Part shown: positions 1 through 7,358 of the stretch, one piece after another
Layout: the number at the start of each line of letters is the position of its first letter
Numbering within the stretch: position 1 is the stretch's first letter
From: JACRFW01 sp964531745
GTDB lineage: Bacteria; Patescibacteriota; Patescibacteriia; Magasanikbacterales; GWA2-37-8
DNA length: 16,742 nucleotides
NCBI GenBank assembly: GCA_964531745.1
Contig: CAZHFX010000020.1
Location: forward strand, 1 to 16,742
Direction of reading: 5' to 3'
The notes under the pieces: model-generated
The model's input: only the letters and a program-made list of their open reading frames with translations
What the model was told of the DNA's origin: nothing
The model's database searches: none
Position numbers and translations under genes: made by a program

Positions 1-1
1 T

Positions 2-3000
2 TTTAGGAGCGGGCTATTCTCTGTGGATGCAACGACCGGCAGTAACGGCAATGTCAGAACTTCCGGCACTATTTTCAGTGTTGGTTCTATCCAAGCTGGT
101 ACTGGTTCAAATCTTCAATCAAATGGTGGGGCTGTTACAGTTGGAACAAATGGCTCTTTTGGTGAATTATATCAGGCAGGAGGCGTATCGTTAGCTTATC
201 ACGATGGCAGTAATGTTATTCAAGGACTCATTATAAATAATAAAGGCAATGTCGGCATTGGTCTTACCAATCCGTCTTCAAAACTTGAAATAAATGGCGG
301 TAATATAAAAGTTGGCAGCGGCACGGTCACTTCCACTTATGGTTCCAGTTACCTCGCCATCGCCACTTCCACCGCGGATATGTTGGGCAAGTTTTATGTT
401 GATTCTTCGGGTAATGTTTCGGCGTCGGGTACTCTCCAGCAATCCAGCCTTGCCACCTTTTTGGGCGGCTTCATATCCAACGCCTCGTCATCCATCGGCG
501 GGACGCTCTCGGTTTCCGGAGCCATTACCGGATCATCAACCCTTACCATCGGTACCGGCGGCAATCTCGGCAAGTTCTATGTGGATTCAAGCGGCAATAC
601 CTCTGCCTCTGGCACAGGCCAGTTTGTGGATATACGGATAGGCTCTTTAGGGGTAGGCTCAGATACATATTTTTTCCCATATACCGTCAACAATTATTCA
701 AGTCCAAACGCGAGCGGTCGAAACTTGTCTTTCTATTCCTATGGTGTCGCCGCTGGTGATATAAATTTTTCTTTTGCAGGAAACACATCACAACAAACTG
801 CTGGAAATAATAAGCAGATTCAAATAATTAGAACTTTCTCGCCTACAAGCGGAACAGGCAACTTTGATTGGCTTGATATTCTTCCAACCATCAACCAAAC
901 CGGCGGGGCAAGCGGTATAACGAGAGGATTGTATATCAACCCAACCTTAACCGCCGCCGCTGATTTTCGCTCGTTAGAAATCGCTACCGGAACAATAGCT
1001 ATCGGCACCGGAGTTTCCGGTTATAATTATGGAACAGTGAATATATTCTCTCAAAGTGGCAACATTTCTGCTTCCGGCACAGTAACCGCTTTTGGCAATA
1101 CTACGCTCGGCGATTCCGATGCCGCGGCCGGAGATACTACCCGCATCTATGGCAGTTTGGCGATGGGCCTAGCACCAACCGGCGATGCTCTCATTACGCT
1201 TAAAGCCACTTCTACCGGCAATGATGTGTTACAAAAATGGGTGGATAATAATGACAATGTCATGGCCTCGGTTGCTTCCAGCACCTCTATCATCTTAACT
1301 GATGCCGTTACTCCGGCTACTGTCACTGGGGGTGGGGTAAGTTTGACAGTAGGCAGCAGTAACGGCAAGAATGGTTTCATATTTTTACAGGCGGGGAATG
1401 AGATTTCAAGTAGAGGTACTAATAATGTTACCGGTTTAGTGCTTACTGATAACAATGGGACGCCGCGCGCACAGCTTCTTTATGGCGGTGGAAATAGTGT
1501 TTTGGATCTTGGCGGCAATACAGCTAACGGAGGCGCCATCGATGCTACATCTAGTTTGGGTAGCGACACGTTTATATTTAGCCGTCAGGCCGGATTTAAT
1601 CAAGGCAGATTCTATGTGGATTCGTCAGGCAATGTCTATGCCTCTGGCACTATTAAAACTTTTGGTAATTTTTCAGCGGACGGCAATCTTACTTTAGGCG
1701 ATACTATCAGTGATATTATAAATATTAAGGGCAGAGTGCTGTCTCCTCTTAATATTCACAATGTTCAAAATGGAACTACATCTACTTTAGCTTCGGATTC
1801 ATTTAATTTGGGCATCAACACGCAGTACCCGGCCTCCGGCTCTTTCTCTGTTGATTCTTCCGGTGCTATCAGCACTTCTAGCTCTATTCGTATTTTCGGT
1901 GGAACCAGCACTGGTGGCTTGAGCATAAATTCCGACAACAACAATACTACTACCACTTTTACCTCTTACGTTTCTGGAACCGGCGTTGGCGCTTTCGTAC
2001 TGGATACCAATACCGCTCTTAGCATGAACAGCAGTACCATCTTACTCTCGGTTAGAAATGCCGGCAGTAAGGTATTTTCCATAGACGGCAGTGGCTATGT
2101 GGCTTCCACCGGCACCTTTAATGCCAATGTCGCTTCCGGCGGCATTGGCGACTTTGCTGAATATGTTAATTTGGACGCGGGAACAACCGCGGAAGGCGGC
2201 GATATCTTGGTCATTTCTTCCAGCTCCAATCGTTATCGCAAATCCGCCGGCAGTTACTCCACGGCGGTGGCCGGCGTCATATCAGATACCGGCGCGTTCA
2301 TTATCGGCGCCAATGGCGTTGATCGGGTGCCGCTGGGTTTAGCCGGCGTGGTGCTCGTTAAAACAACGGCGGAAAATGGGGCAATCTCGGTCGGCGACTA
2401 TCTTGTCACCGCTTCCGAGCCGGGCTATGCTATGCGCTACAATCCGGGTAGCGGCCGAGCCGGGAGCATTATTGGCCTGGCTCTTGAACCGTTAGCGGAA
2501 GGAAAAGAAAAAATAAAAGTTCTGCTCCAGAAAGGGCTGGCCGCGGAATCGGTACCCGGTCTTACCAAGGCTCTAACCGTAGATACCGCGAGCGGGGTGT
2601 TGAAAGTAGGCAGTGGCCAGTCGGCGTACGATATTGACCTTAATGGAAATTTCAGCATGGCCGGTTCTGTGCTTGACAAATTGAGCTTCGCCACCACCAC
2701 GCTCTTCACTTCTTCGGTCGGCGCGTCGCCGGGCGCGCGCGCTTTTATCTTTGACGCGGCGAATTTTTCCACCACTTCAACCGATGCTTACGCGCTCTCG
2801 GTTAGGGCGAACAATCAGACAGTATTTTCGGTGATGGCGAATGGCGATGTTCGCACCCGAGGCGAACTCTATGCCGCTTCGGCTGTCTTTGGCACTTCCA
2901 CGAACCCGGGTGATTTGGCCGAGCGGGTGGATATCGCGCCTGAAGAAGCGGCGGAGGCGGGCGATGTGATGATGATTGACCCCGACTCTCCTGATCGTTA

Positions 3001-4363
3001 CCGCCGGAGCAATGGGGCCTATAGCCAGTCTGTTGCCGGCGTCATCTCCACCAACCCTACTATCATAGTGGGCAAGGGTAAAACTAATTACACGGCAATT
3101 TTAGCCCTGGCTGGCCGCGTGCCGGTGAAGGTAACGGCGGACAACGGGCCGATTAAACGCGGCGATCTATTGGTGGCGGCTTCTGCGGCCGGCTATGCCA
3201 TGAAATATGACCCGGACAAAGACAGCAGTTCCAAACTGGTGGCGGTTATCGGCATGGCGCTGGATGATTTGCCGGAGGGAGCTTCCGGTAAAATTATGGC
3301 GCTCATCCGCACCGGCTGGATTTATAACCGCGATCAGGCCATATCCACGCTTAGGCAAGATGTTCAAACCATCGCCGGCGCGGCCGGCATCGCCATTTCT
3401 TCCGGCGCCGCGCCGGCCAACCTGACAGTCCAAACGGCTCAAAATAACAGCCTGGTCGCGCCGAACGGAAACGATGTTAATCTAGGCGGCTACTCTATTT
3501 TGAATGTGGCGGCCGTCACTGGTAAAAACGGCCTTTGGGAGATTGACAACAATGGCTACTTTGTGAGCCACCTCTCAACATCGGTTGGAGAAAAAAATAT
3601 GTATGGTCTCCAATCGCCGACGGCCGAGTTCGTCTTTTCCAGCTCCTCGCAGTTAATGGCCGGCGAGGCGCGGGTAGATTTTGACGCCGCCACCCAAGAA
3701 ATTATTGACAAAACCCAGCCGCTCAAAGTTACGGTTACGCTCACCTCCGGCGAAGCCAAAGGAATATATGTGAGTAAAAAAGATGCCGTTGGATTTACGG
3801 CTAAAGAATTAAGCGGCGGTATTAGCAATGCCACTTTTGACTGGATCGTGGTGGCCAAGCGCGTTGATCCGCTGACGGCCGGGATAACTGACGTTGCCGG
3901 GATAAAAATTGAAAGCCCCGCCACCCCAGCTACCCCTCCTCTTGACGCCGTCGCCACCCCTTCCGCTCCGGCGGAGACAGTCGGCCAGACAGAAGGCAAC
4001 GCGTCCTCCAGCGCTTCCACTACTCCTCCGGCAGACGCGGCGCCGGCTACGCCGGCAGAAACCGCGAGCACCACTACGCCCGCGCTGAGCCCGTCGGTTG
4101 AGCCGCCGGCTGATTCTGCCTTAACACCAATTCCTACAGCGCCAACTCCAACTCCGCCAACCCCAACTGAACTAGCTCCGGCTCCGGCGCCAACCGATTC
4201 AGCGCCAGTTTCGGTTCCAGCGGAGGTTGTTCCCGTCATTCCCAGCCCGGCGCCAGACCCGACGCCAGTATCTTCTGATATTCTAAGTATTTTAGAGTCG
4301 GCGGCTGTTCCAATTGATGTAACTCCCATTTTAGCGCCCGCCAGTCCGGCCGCCGCGCTTTAA
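2..4363 (+). CDS. Giant tail-fibre-like surface protein, 5'-truncated
   Basis: The frame is open to the window edge and already reads a repeat unit there, so the true start and any signal peptide lie upstream. About 1,450 residues are visible. Residues below are numbered from the GTG at 23. Divergent FYVDSSGN-x-SASGT units recur near residues 122, 183 and 528, with weaker variants near 606 and 690. A GNVGIG...NPSSKLEI stretch (about 76-91) is typical of phage tail-fibre-like proteins. Two copies of a domain of about 130 residues lie at 709-838 (begins GDFAEYV) and 963-1099 (begins GDLAERV). A C-terminal domain (about 1210-1285, GEARVDFD ... GIYVSKK ... FDWIVVAKR) matches a module I recall from many bacterial extracellular proteins. 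The last 150 residues are rich in Pro, Ala and Thr, without LPXTG or a final membrane helix. The role is probably adhesion or a cell-surface fibre, inferred from architecture only. The product may be attached or exported by a system outside the window. Confidence 0.8.
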   Translation, partial: FRSGLFSVDATTGSNGNVRTSGTIFSVGSIQAGTGSNLQSNGGAVTVGTNGSFGELYQAGGVSLAYHDGSNVIQGLIINNKGNVGIGLTNPSSKLEINGGNIKVGSGTVTSTYGSSYLAIATSTADMLGKFYVDSSGNVSASGTLQQSSLATFLGGFISNASSSIGGTLSVSGAITGSSTLTIGTGGNLGKFYVDSSGNTSASGTGQFVDIRIGSLGVGSDTYFFPYTVNNYSSPNASGRNLSFYSYGVAAGDINFSFAGNTSQQTAGNNKQIQIIRTFSPTSGTGNFDWLDILPTINQTGGASGITRGLYINPTLTAAADFRSLEIATGTIAIGTGVSGYNYGTVNIFSQSGNISASGTVTAFGNTTLGDSDAAAGDTTRIYGSLAMGLAPTGDALITLKATSTGNDVLQKWVDNNDNVMASVASSTSIILTDAVTPATVTGGGVSLTVGSSNGKNGFIFLQAGNEISSRGTNNVTGLVLTDNNGTPRAQLLYGGGNSVLDLGGNTANGGAIDATSSLGSDTFIFSRQAGFNQGRFYVDSSGNVYASGTIKTFGNFSADGNLTLGDTISDIINIKGRVLSPLNIHNVQNGTTSTLASDSFNLGINTQYPASGSFSVDSSGAISTSSSIRIFGGTSTGGLSINSDNNNTTTTFTSYVSGTGVGAFVLDTNTALSMNSSTILLSVRNAGSKVFSIDGSGYVASTGTFNANVASGGIGDFAEYVNLDAGTTAEGGDILVISSSSNRYRKSAGSYSTAVAGVISDTGAFIIGANGVDRVPLGLAGVVLVKTTAENGAISVGDYLVTASEPGYAMRYNPGSGRAGSIIGLALEPLAEGKEKIKVLLQKGLAAESVPGLTKALTVDTASGVLKVGSGQSAYDIDLNGNFSMAGSVLDKLSFATTTLFTSSVGASPGARAFIFDAANFSTTSTDAYALSVRANNQTVFSVMANGDVRTRGELYAASAVFGTSTNPGDLAERVDIAPEEAAEAGDVMMIDPDSPDRYRRSNGAYSQSVAGVISTNPTIIVGKGKTNYTAILALAGRVPVKVTADNGPIKRGDLLVAASAAGYAMKYDPDKDSSSKLVAVIGMALDDLPEGASGKIMALIRTGWIYNRDQAISTLRQDVQTIAGAAGIAISSGAAPANLTVQTAQNNSLVAPNGNDVNLGGYSILNVAAVTGKNGLWEIDNNGYFVSHLSTSVGEKNMYGLQSPTAEFVFSSSSQLMAGEARVDFDAATQEIIDKTQPLKVTVTLTSGEAKGIYVSKKDAVGFTAKELSGGISNATFDWIVVAKRVDPLTAGITDVAGIKIESPATPATPPLDAVATPSAPAETVGQTEGNASSSASTTPPADAAPATPAETASTTTPALSPSVEPPADSALTPIPTAPTPTPPTPTELAPAPAPTDSAPVSVPAEVVPVIPSPAPDPTPVSSDILSILESAAVPIDVTPILAPASPAAAL

Positions 4364-4381
4364 CAAAAATAGTAGTATACA

Positions 4382-4414
4382 AAAAATCGTCCCAATTAAG
4401 TCGGGGCGATTTTT
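4382..4414. terminator. Bidirectional intrinsic terminator between the giant gene and tRNA-Ala
   Basis: A 12-bp stem pairs AAAAATCGTCCC (4382-4393) with GGGGCGATTTTT (4403-4414), including one G-T pair, around a 9-nt loop. It ends in a T-run on the plus strand. The complementary A-run gives a T-run on the minus strand. It lies 18 bp after the giant gene's stop and 5 bp beyond the tRNA 3' end, so it can serve both convergent transcripts. Confidence 0.85.
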
Positions 4415-4418
4415 GTAG

Positions 4419-4492
4419 TGGACCGTGTGGGGTTTGAACCCACGACCTTCTGACTGCCAGCCAGACGCTCTAGCCAGCTGAGCTAACGGCCC
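4419..4492 (-). tRNA. tRNA-Ala (anticodon GGC)
   Basis: The 74-nt minus-strand sequence folds into a full cloverleaf. The acceptor stem GGGCCGT/ACGGTCC contains the G3-U70 pair that identifies alanine tRNA. The D stem is GCTC/GAGC, the anticodon stem TCTGG/TCAGA has loop CTGGCAG (GGC at positions 34-36), the variable loop is five nt, and the T arm is GTGGG/CCCAC with loop TTCAAAC. The discriminator base is A. The 3' CCA is not encoded, because the next bases are CTA, so it must be added after transcription. A promoter at 4537-4565 probably drives it and the terminator at 4382-4414 ends it. Its first ten bases are shared with the stop region of the upstream HTH gene. Confidence 0.95.
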
Positions 4493-5169
4493 TTTTTGGC
4501 TATTGAACAAACAATTTCGCTTATAATTGTCAGATCATTATATAGGTGAGCGGAAAAATAGTCAAGTTTACAAACTCCTTTGTAGTTTGGTTTGAGCGAA
4601 ATTTTACCAACCGTGCGAGGGTCAACTCTAGTTTTGTAGAATTGTGCCAGAGGTATGCTGGTAATTCTCGACCAAAATTTTTCAAGTTCTGGGATATTAG
4701 CGTCCGCCCGGCATTGTACTGTGCATCTAAATTTGCGTATGTCAATAGTATAGATTTTTGTCAAAAGATAAATAAATAAAGAAATGATGGCCGGATCTGA
4801 ATTACCAAATGTCAAGCAGCCGCGGCTTCCCTTGGTTCCTTCGGCCAGGTAGAGCATCGCCGCAATAATTTTTGACACATCTTTATTGTTGGCAATCCGG
4901 GCAAGGTGTCTGTTATTTTTGAACAAATCATTCAGATACTCCAGCCGTTTATTTTTGTTTGCCGTCACCGCCGCTCGGCGCGCGCGTTCTCTGTTCCGAG
5001 TTATAATAGTTTGGATGCGGTGGCGCTGTTTTTGGGATAAAGATATTTTCTTACACCAAAAAGAAAGAGTGCTAGCTGGTAAGCGTACGTTTAATTTCTG
5101 TTGAATTTCTAAATAGGTTTTCCCGGTTTGTCGCAAATGTTGGGCTCTTTGTTTTAGTGTGAGCGTCAT
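4483..5169 (-). CDS. HTH protein with LAGLIDADG-like segment
   Basis: This is a 228-residue basic protein. Residues 1-60 read as a helix-turn-helix (RQTGKTYLEIQQKL ... STLSFW), followed by a highly basic linker (about 55-80, RERARRAA). From about residue 102 a segment KIIAAMLYLAEGTKGS, then LTFGNSDPAIISLF, resembles the helix and acidic residue of LAGLIDADG-type homing endonuclease folds. I associate this domain pairing with a widespread family of unknown function in Patescibacteria and actinobacteria. The fold call is by eye. There is no Shine-Dalgarno sequence, and a promoter-like element (5176-5204) would start the transcript almost at the ATG. The stop codon TAG lies inside the tRNA-Ala gene, a 10-bp overlap. 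The function may be site-specific DNA binding or cleavage, possibly as a mobile gene, but nothing in the sequence proves activity. Confidence 0.7.
   Translation of the reverse strand: MTLTLKQRAQHLRQTGKTYLEIQQKLNVRLPASTLSFWCKKISLSQKQRHRIQTIITRNRERARRAAVTANKNKRLEYLNDLFKNNRHLARIANNKDVSKIIAAMLYLAEGTKGSRGCLTFGNSDPAIISLFIYLLTKIYTIDIRKFRCTVQCRADANIPELEKFWSRITSIPLAQFYKTRVDPRTVGKISLKPNYKGVCKLDYFSAHLYNDLTIISEIVCSIAKKGR
4537..4565 (-). promoter_or_regulatory. Near-consensus promoter for tRNA-Ala inside the HTH gene
   Basis: On the minus strand TTGACT (4560-4565) and TATAAT (4537-4542) are separated by exactly 17 bp. This is the best sigma70-type match I see in the window. Initiation near 4530 would give a leader of about 38 nt before the tRNA 5' end at 4492. 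The site lies within the last 25 codons of the HTH/LAGLIDADG-like gene. Confidence 0.7.
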
Positions 5170-5175
5170 AAGGAG

Positions 5176-5204
5176 ATTGTATCACAGAACTATTCTATGT
5201 ACAA
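5176..5204 (-). promoter_or_regulatory. Candidate promoter of the HTH gene (leaderless type)
   Basis: On the minus strand a weak -35 TTGTAC (5199-5204) sits 17 bp from a -10 TACAAT (5176-5181). Only six bases separate the -10 from the ATG at 5169, so transcription would start at or beside the A of the start codon. Confidence 0.45.
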
Positions 5205-5299
5205 TAGGAAGCCGAAATTTAATAATTTATGTCATACAAATAGTTGTTTTTTTAATAAATATAAGGTATAGTTTTTTAGTTGAGTTAAAAAAAATAGTT

Positions 5300-5305
5300 T
5301 ATAAT
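5300..5305 (+). promoter_or_regulatory. -10 element before ychF (leaderless type)
   Basis: A perfect TATAAT ends nine bases before the ychF ATG at 5315, in a very AT-rich tract. The predicted transcript would have a leader of only a few bases. The best -35-like TTGAGT (5280-5285) is at a short 14-bp spacing, so the -35 is uncertain. Confidence 0.5.
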
Positions 5306-5314
5306 TTTTTTGTT

Positions 5315-6385
5315 ATGTCATTTTCCATCGGAATAGTCGGTTTGCCTAACGTCGGTAAATCCACGCTGTTTAATGCTTTAACTAGAAGTAAACAAGCCAA
5401 CGTAGCCAATTATCCATTTTGTACCATAGACCCCAATGTCGGCGTGGTGGAAGTACCTGACGAACGTTTGGTCAAATTGTCCGAAGTCTCTAAATCAAAA
5501 AAAATCATTCCCACGGTGATTGAGTTTGTGGATATTGCCGGTTTGGTAAAAGGCGCCGCCGAAGGCGAAGGTTTGGGCAATAAATTTTTGTCGCATATCC
5601 GCGAAGTAAGTGCCATCGCGCAGGTGGTGCGCGCCTTCACCGACAATGATGTTGTTCACGTGCACAATCGGGTAGACCCCAAAGACGACGCGGCTATTAT
5701 CAACACCGAGTTGGCACTGGCTGATTTACAAACTGTAGAAAAAAAATTAGAAAACGCCAAACGGATGATGAAAGGCCCCGGCGCCAAAGAATATGCGCCG
5801 CAAGCGGCACTGTTTGAACATGTTTATAAAAAGCTAGAGGCGGCGGAGCCGGCTCGTGAATTGGAATACACTGAAACCGAGCTGGAAATTATGCGTAATT
5901 TACATCTGCTGACGATGAAGCCGATGCTCTATGTAGTAAACACGGATGAAGGCGTGAAAAATGTAGAAAAAATCAGCTCGGCCGCGGAACAAATTGAAGT
6001 TTCGGCGAAGTTGGAAGCCGAGCTGGCGGATTTAAGCCCGGCTGAAGCTAAACAATATTTAAAAGATTTGGGTATTGAACAGACCGGTTTGGACAAATTG
6101 ATTGTGTCCAGTTATAAACTATTGAATTTAGTGACTTTTCTCACTTCCGGCGAGCCGGAAACGCGCGCCTGGACGGTGAAGGCGAACACTAAAGCGCCGG
6201 ACGCCGCCGGGGTTATTCATACCGACTTTGTAAAGGGTTTTATTAAAGCCGATGTAGTGAACTGGGAAGATTTTGTTGCCGCCGGCGGCTGGTTAAAGAT
6301 TCGCGAAACCGGCAAAATGCGGCTGGAAGGCAAAGATTATATTATCAAAGACGGGGATTTGGTTTACTTTCATATAAATGCGTAA
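5315..6385 (+). CDS. ychF: Redox-regulated ATPase YchF (OLA1 family)
   Basis: This is a translation-associated P-loop NTPase of the Obg/TRAFAC class, known to bind ribosomes and to prefer ATP. The 356-residue product is close to the usual 363. It begins MSFSIGIVGLPNVGKST, with the G1 loop at residues 9-16. The family signature DIAGLVKGAAEGEGLGNKFL covers the G3 region. The G4 position reads VNTDE, the NxxE form found in YchF in place of NKxD. The C-terminal TGS-like domain (from about residue 275) ends GKDYIIKDGDLVYFHINA, as in other family members. The frame is open further upstream, but the extra residues are AT-rich and unlike the family, so I place the start at the ATG at 5315. There is no Shine-Dalgarno sequence. 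It is transcribed divergently from the HTH gene. Confidence 0.97.
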   Translation: MSFSIGIVGLPNVGKSTLFNALTRSKQANVANYPFCTIDPNVGVVEVPDERLVKLSEVSKSKKIIPTVIEFVDIAGLVKGAAEGEGLGNKFLSHIREVSAIAQVVRAFTDNDVVHVHNRVDPKDDAAIINTELALADLQTVEKKLENAKRMMKGPGAKEYAPQAALFEHVYKKLEAAEPARELEYTETELEIMRNLHLLTMKPMLYVVNTDEGVKNVEKISSAAEQIEVSAKLEAELADLSPAEAKQYLKDLGIEQTGLDKLIVSSYKLLNLVTFLTSGEPETRAWTVKANTKAPDAAGVIHTDFVKGFIKADVVNWEDFVAAGGWLKIRETGKMRLEGKDYIIKDGDLVYFHINA

Positions 6386-6417
6386 ACAAGGTGTTAAACT
6401 AATTTAGTTGTTTTTAT

Positions 6418-7242
6418 ATGACTCAAGAACTAACGCTACGGGGGCCAGTCAAGGATTTTGAAAGTATAAAAAAAGTAACGCCAGAGGGTGTGGAATATTG
6501 GGAAGCGCGCGAGTTGATGTCTCTGTTGGGATATAATAAATGGGAAAATTTTGAAAAAGTTATTGATAAAGCTAAAGCCGCTTGTGATTTAAGTAATCAG
6601 AACGTTCAGGATCATTTTCCTGACGCCGGCAAAATGATAATTTTGGCTAAAAATACGGCAAAAGAAGCAAAGCGCAAAATTAATGATTTTTGGCTTTCGC
6701 GCTACGCTTGTTATTTAATCGCCCAAAATGGCGACCCTCGTAAACAAGAGATCGCTCTCGCACAAACATATTTTGCCGTGCAATCTAGACACCAGGAAAT
6801 CGCGGAGCAATTAGCGGCGGCGGATAAACGCCTGTTTATTCGCAATGAAGTAGCCACTCAAAATAAAAGATTGTTCAAAACCGCTCGCGCATCCGGTGTT
6901 AGTAATTTTGGAAAATTTAACAACGCTGGTTATATTGGTTTATATGGCATGGGCATTACTGAGTTAGAAGAACATAAAAATGTCAGAAAAGGAGAATTGC
7001 TCGATCGCACTGGCGCAACGGAGCTAGCCGCTAATTTATTCCGAATAACACAGACTGATGAGAAGTTAAAAATTGATCGAGTTGAAGACGAAAACGCGGC
7101 GACAGACACACATCGCGCAATAGGTGAAAACGTACGCGACACGATTCGGAAAATAGGTGGCACGATGCCGGAACATTTGCCGGTAGAAAAAAATATCAAA
7201 GAAGTAAAAAAAGCGGTGAAAAAGTTGCGGGGTAAAAATTAG
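6418..7242 (+). CDS. dinD: DNA-damage-inducible protein D homologue
   Basis: The product has 274 residues, the same length as E. coli DinD as I recall it, and aligns throughout by eye. The N-terminal part (about 14-125) is BRO-N-like and carries VEYWEARELMSLLGY and LSRYACYLIAQNGDPRKQ, followed by QTYFAVQSR. The C-terminal half has the DinD-specific GYIGLYGMG ... TGATELAANLFRITQTDEKL and IGGTMPEHLP. In E. coli, dinD belongs to the LexA SOS regulon and its product inhibits RecA-mediated strand exchange late in repair. I found no LexA-type box (CTGT-N8-ACAG or GAAC-N4-GTTC) in the 32 bp before this gene, so SOS control is not supported here. The patchy distribution of dinD and the repeat element just downstream fit horizontal acquisition, which is an inference. 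Confidence 0.93.
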   Translation: MTQELTLRGPVKDFESIKKVTPEGVEYWEARELMSLLGYNKWENFEKVIDKAKAACDLSNQNVQDHFPDAGKMIILAKNTAKEAKRKINDFWLSRYACYLIAQNGDPRKQEIALAQTYFAVQSRHQEIAEQLAAADKRLFIRNEVATQNKRLFKTARASGVSNFGKFNNAGYIGLYGMGITELEEHKNVRKGELLDRTGATELAANLFRITQTDEKLKIDRVEDENAATDTHRAIGENVRDTIRKIGGTMPEHLPVEKNIKEVKKAVKKLRGKN

Positions 7243-7248
7243 CCTTTT

Positions 7249-7354
7249 ATCCCGCACCACAGAAGACCCCGCGCGTCAGCGCGTGGGATGAATGTCAATT
7301 TACCCCGCAGTGTAATAAGCCCAATACCGCGGGCTTACGCCCGTGGTGCGGGAT
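7249..7354. repeat. REP/MITE-like structured element with two related hairpins
   Basis: The outer 12-bp inverted repeat ATCCCGCACCAC (7249-7260) matches GTGGTGCGGGAT (7343-7354) perfectly. Inside are two GC-rich hairpins. Hairpin 1 (7268-7287) pairs CCCGCGCG with CGCGTGGG around loop TCAG. Hairpin 2 (7328-7347 region) pairs CCGCGGGC with GCCCGTGG around loop TTAC. Both share arms CCGCG...CGTGG with a G-T wobble at the same position, so they look like two direct copies of one palindrome. The element fills the whole gap between the convergent dinD and methyltransferase genes. No ORF is supported in it. It may be a non-autonomous repeat mobilised by an IS200/RAYT-type transposase, or it may act as a transcription stop. 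Confidence 0.6.
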
Positions 7355-7358
7355 TTAT

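Noticed and set aside
365..1660. CRISPR-like or DNA-level tandem repeats in the giant gene
   Set aside because: The repeated units are similar only at protein level, with many silent and other changes and irregular spacing.
3556..4329. 257-residue open frame on the minus strand
   Set aside because: It is the antisense of the Pro/Ala-rich tail, which gives a meaningless Gly/Ala/Val-rich frame. The plus-strand frame is continuous and carries recognisable domains.
4419..4492. Prophage attachment site at tRNA-Ala
   Set aside because: No integrase and no duplicated tRNA 3' end are seen in the window. The overlapping gene is on the 5' side.
5159..5314. N-terminal extension of YchF
   Set aside because: The 52 extra residues are translated AT-rich intergenic DNA containing a TATAAT, and the family starts at MSFSIGIVGLPN.
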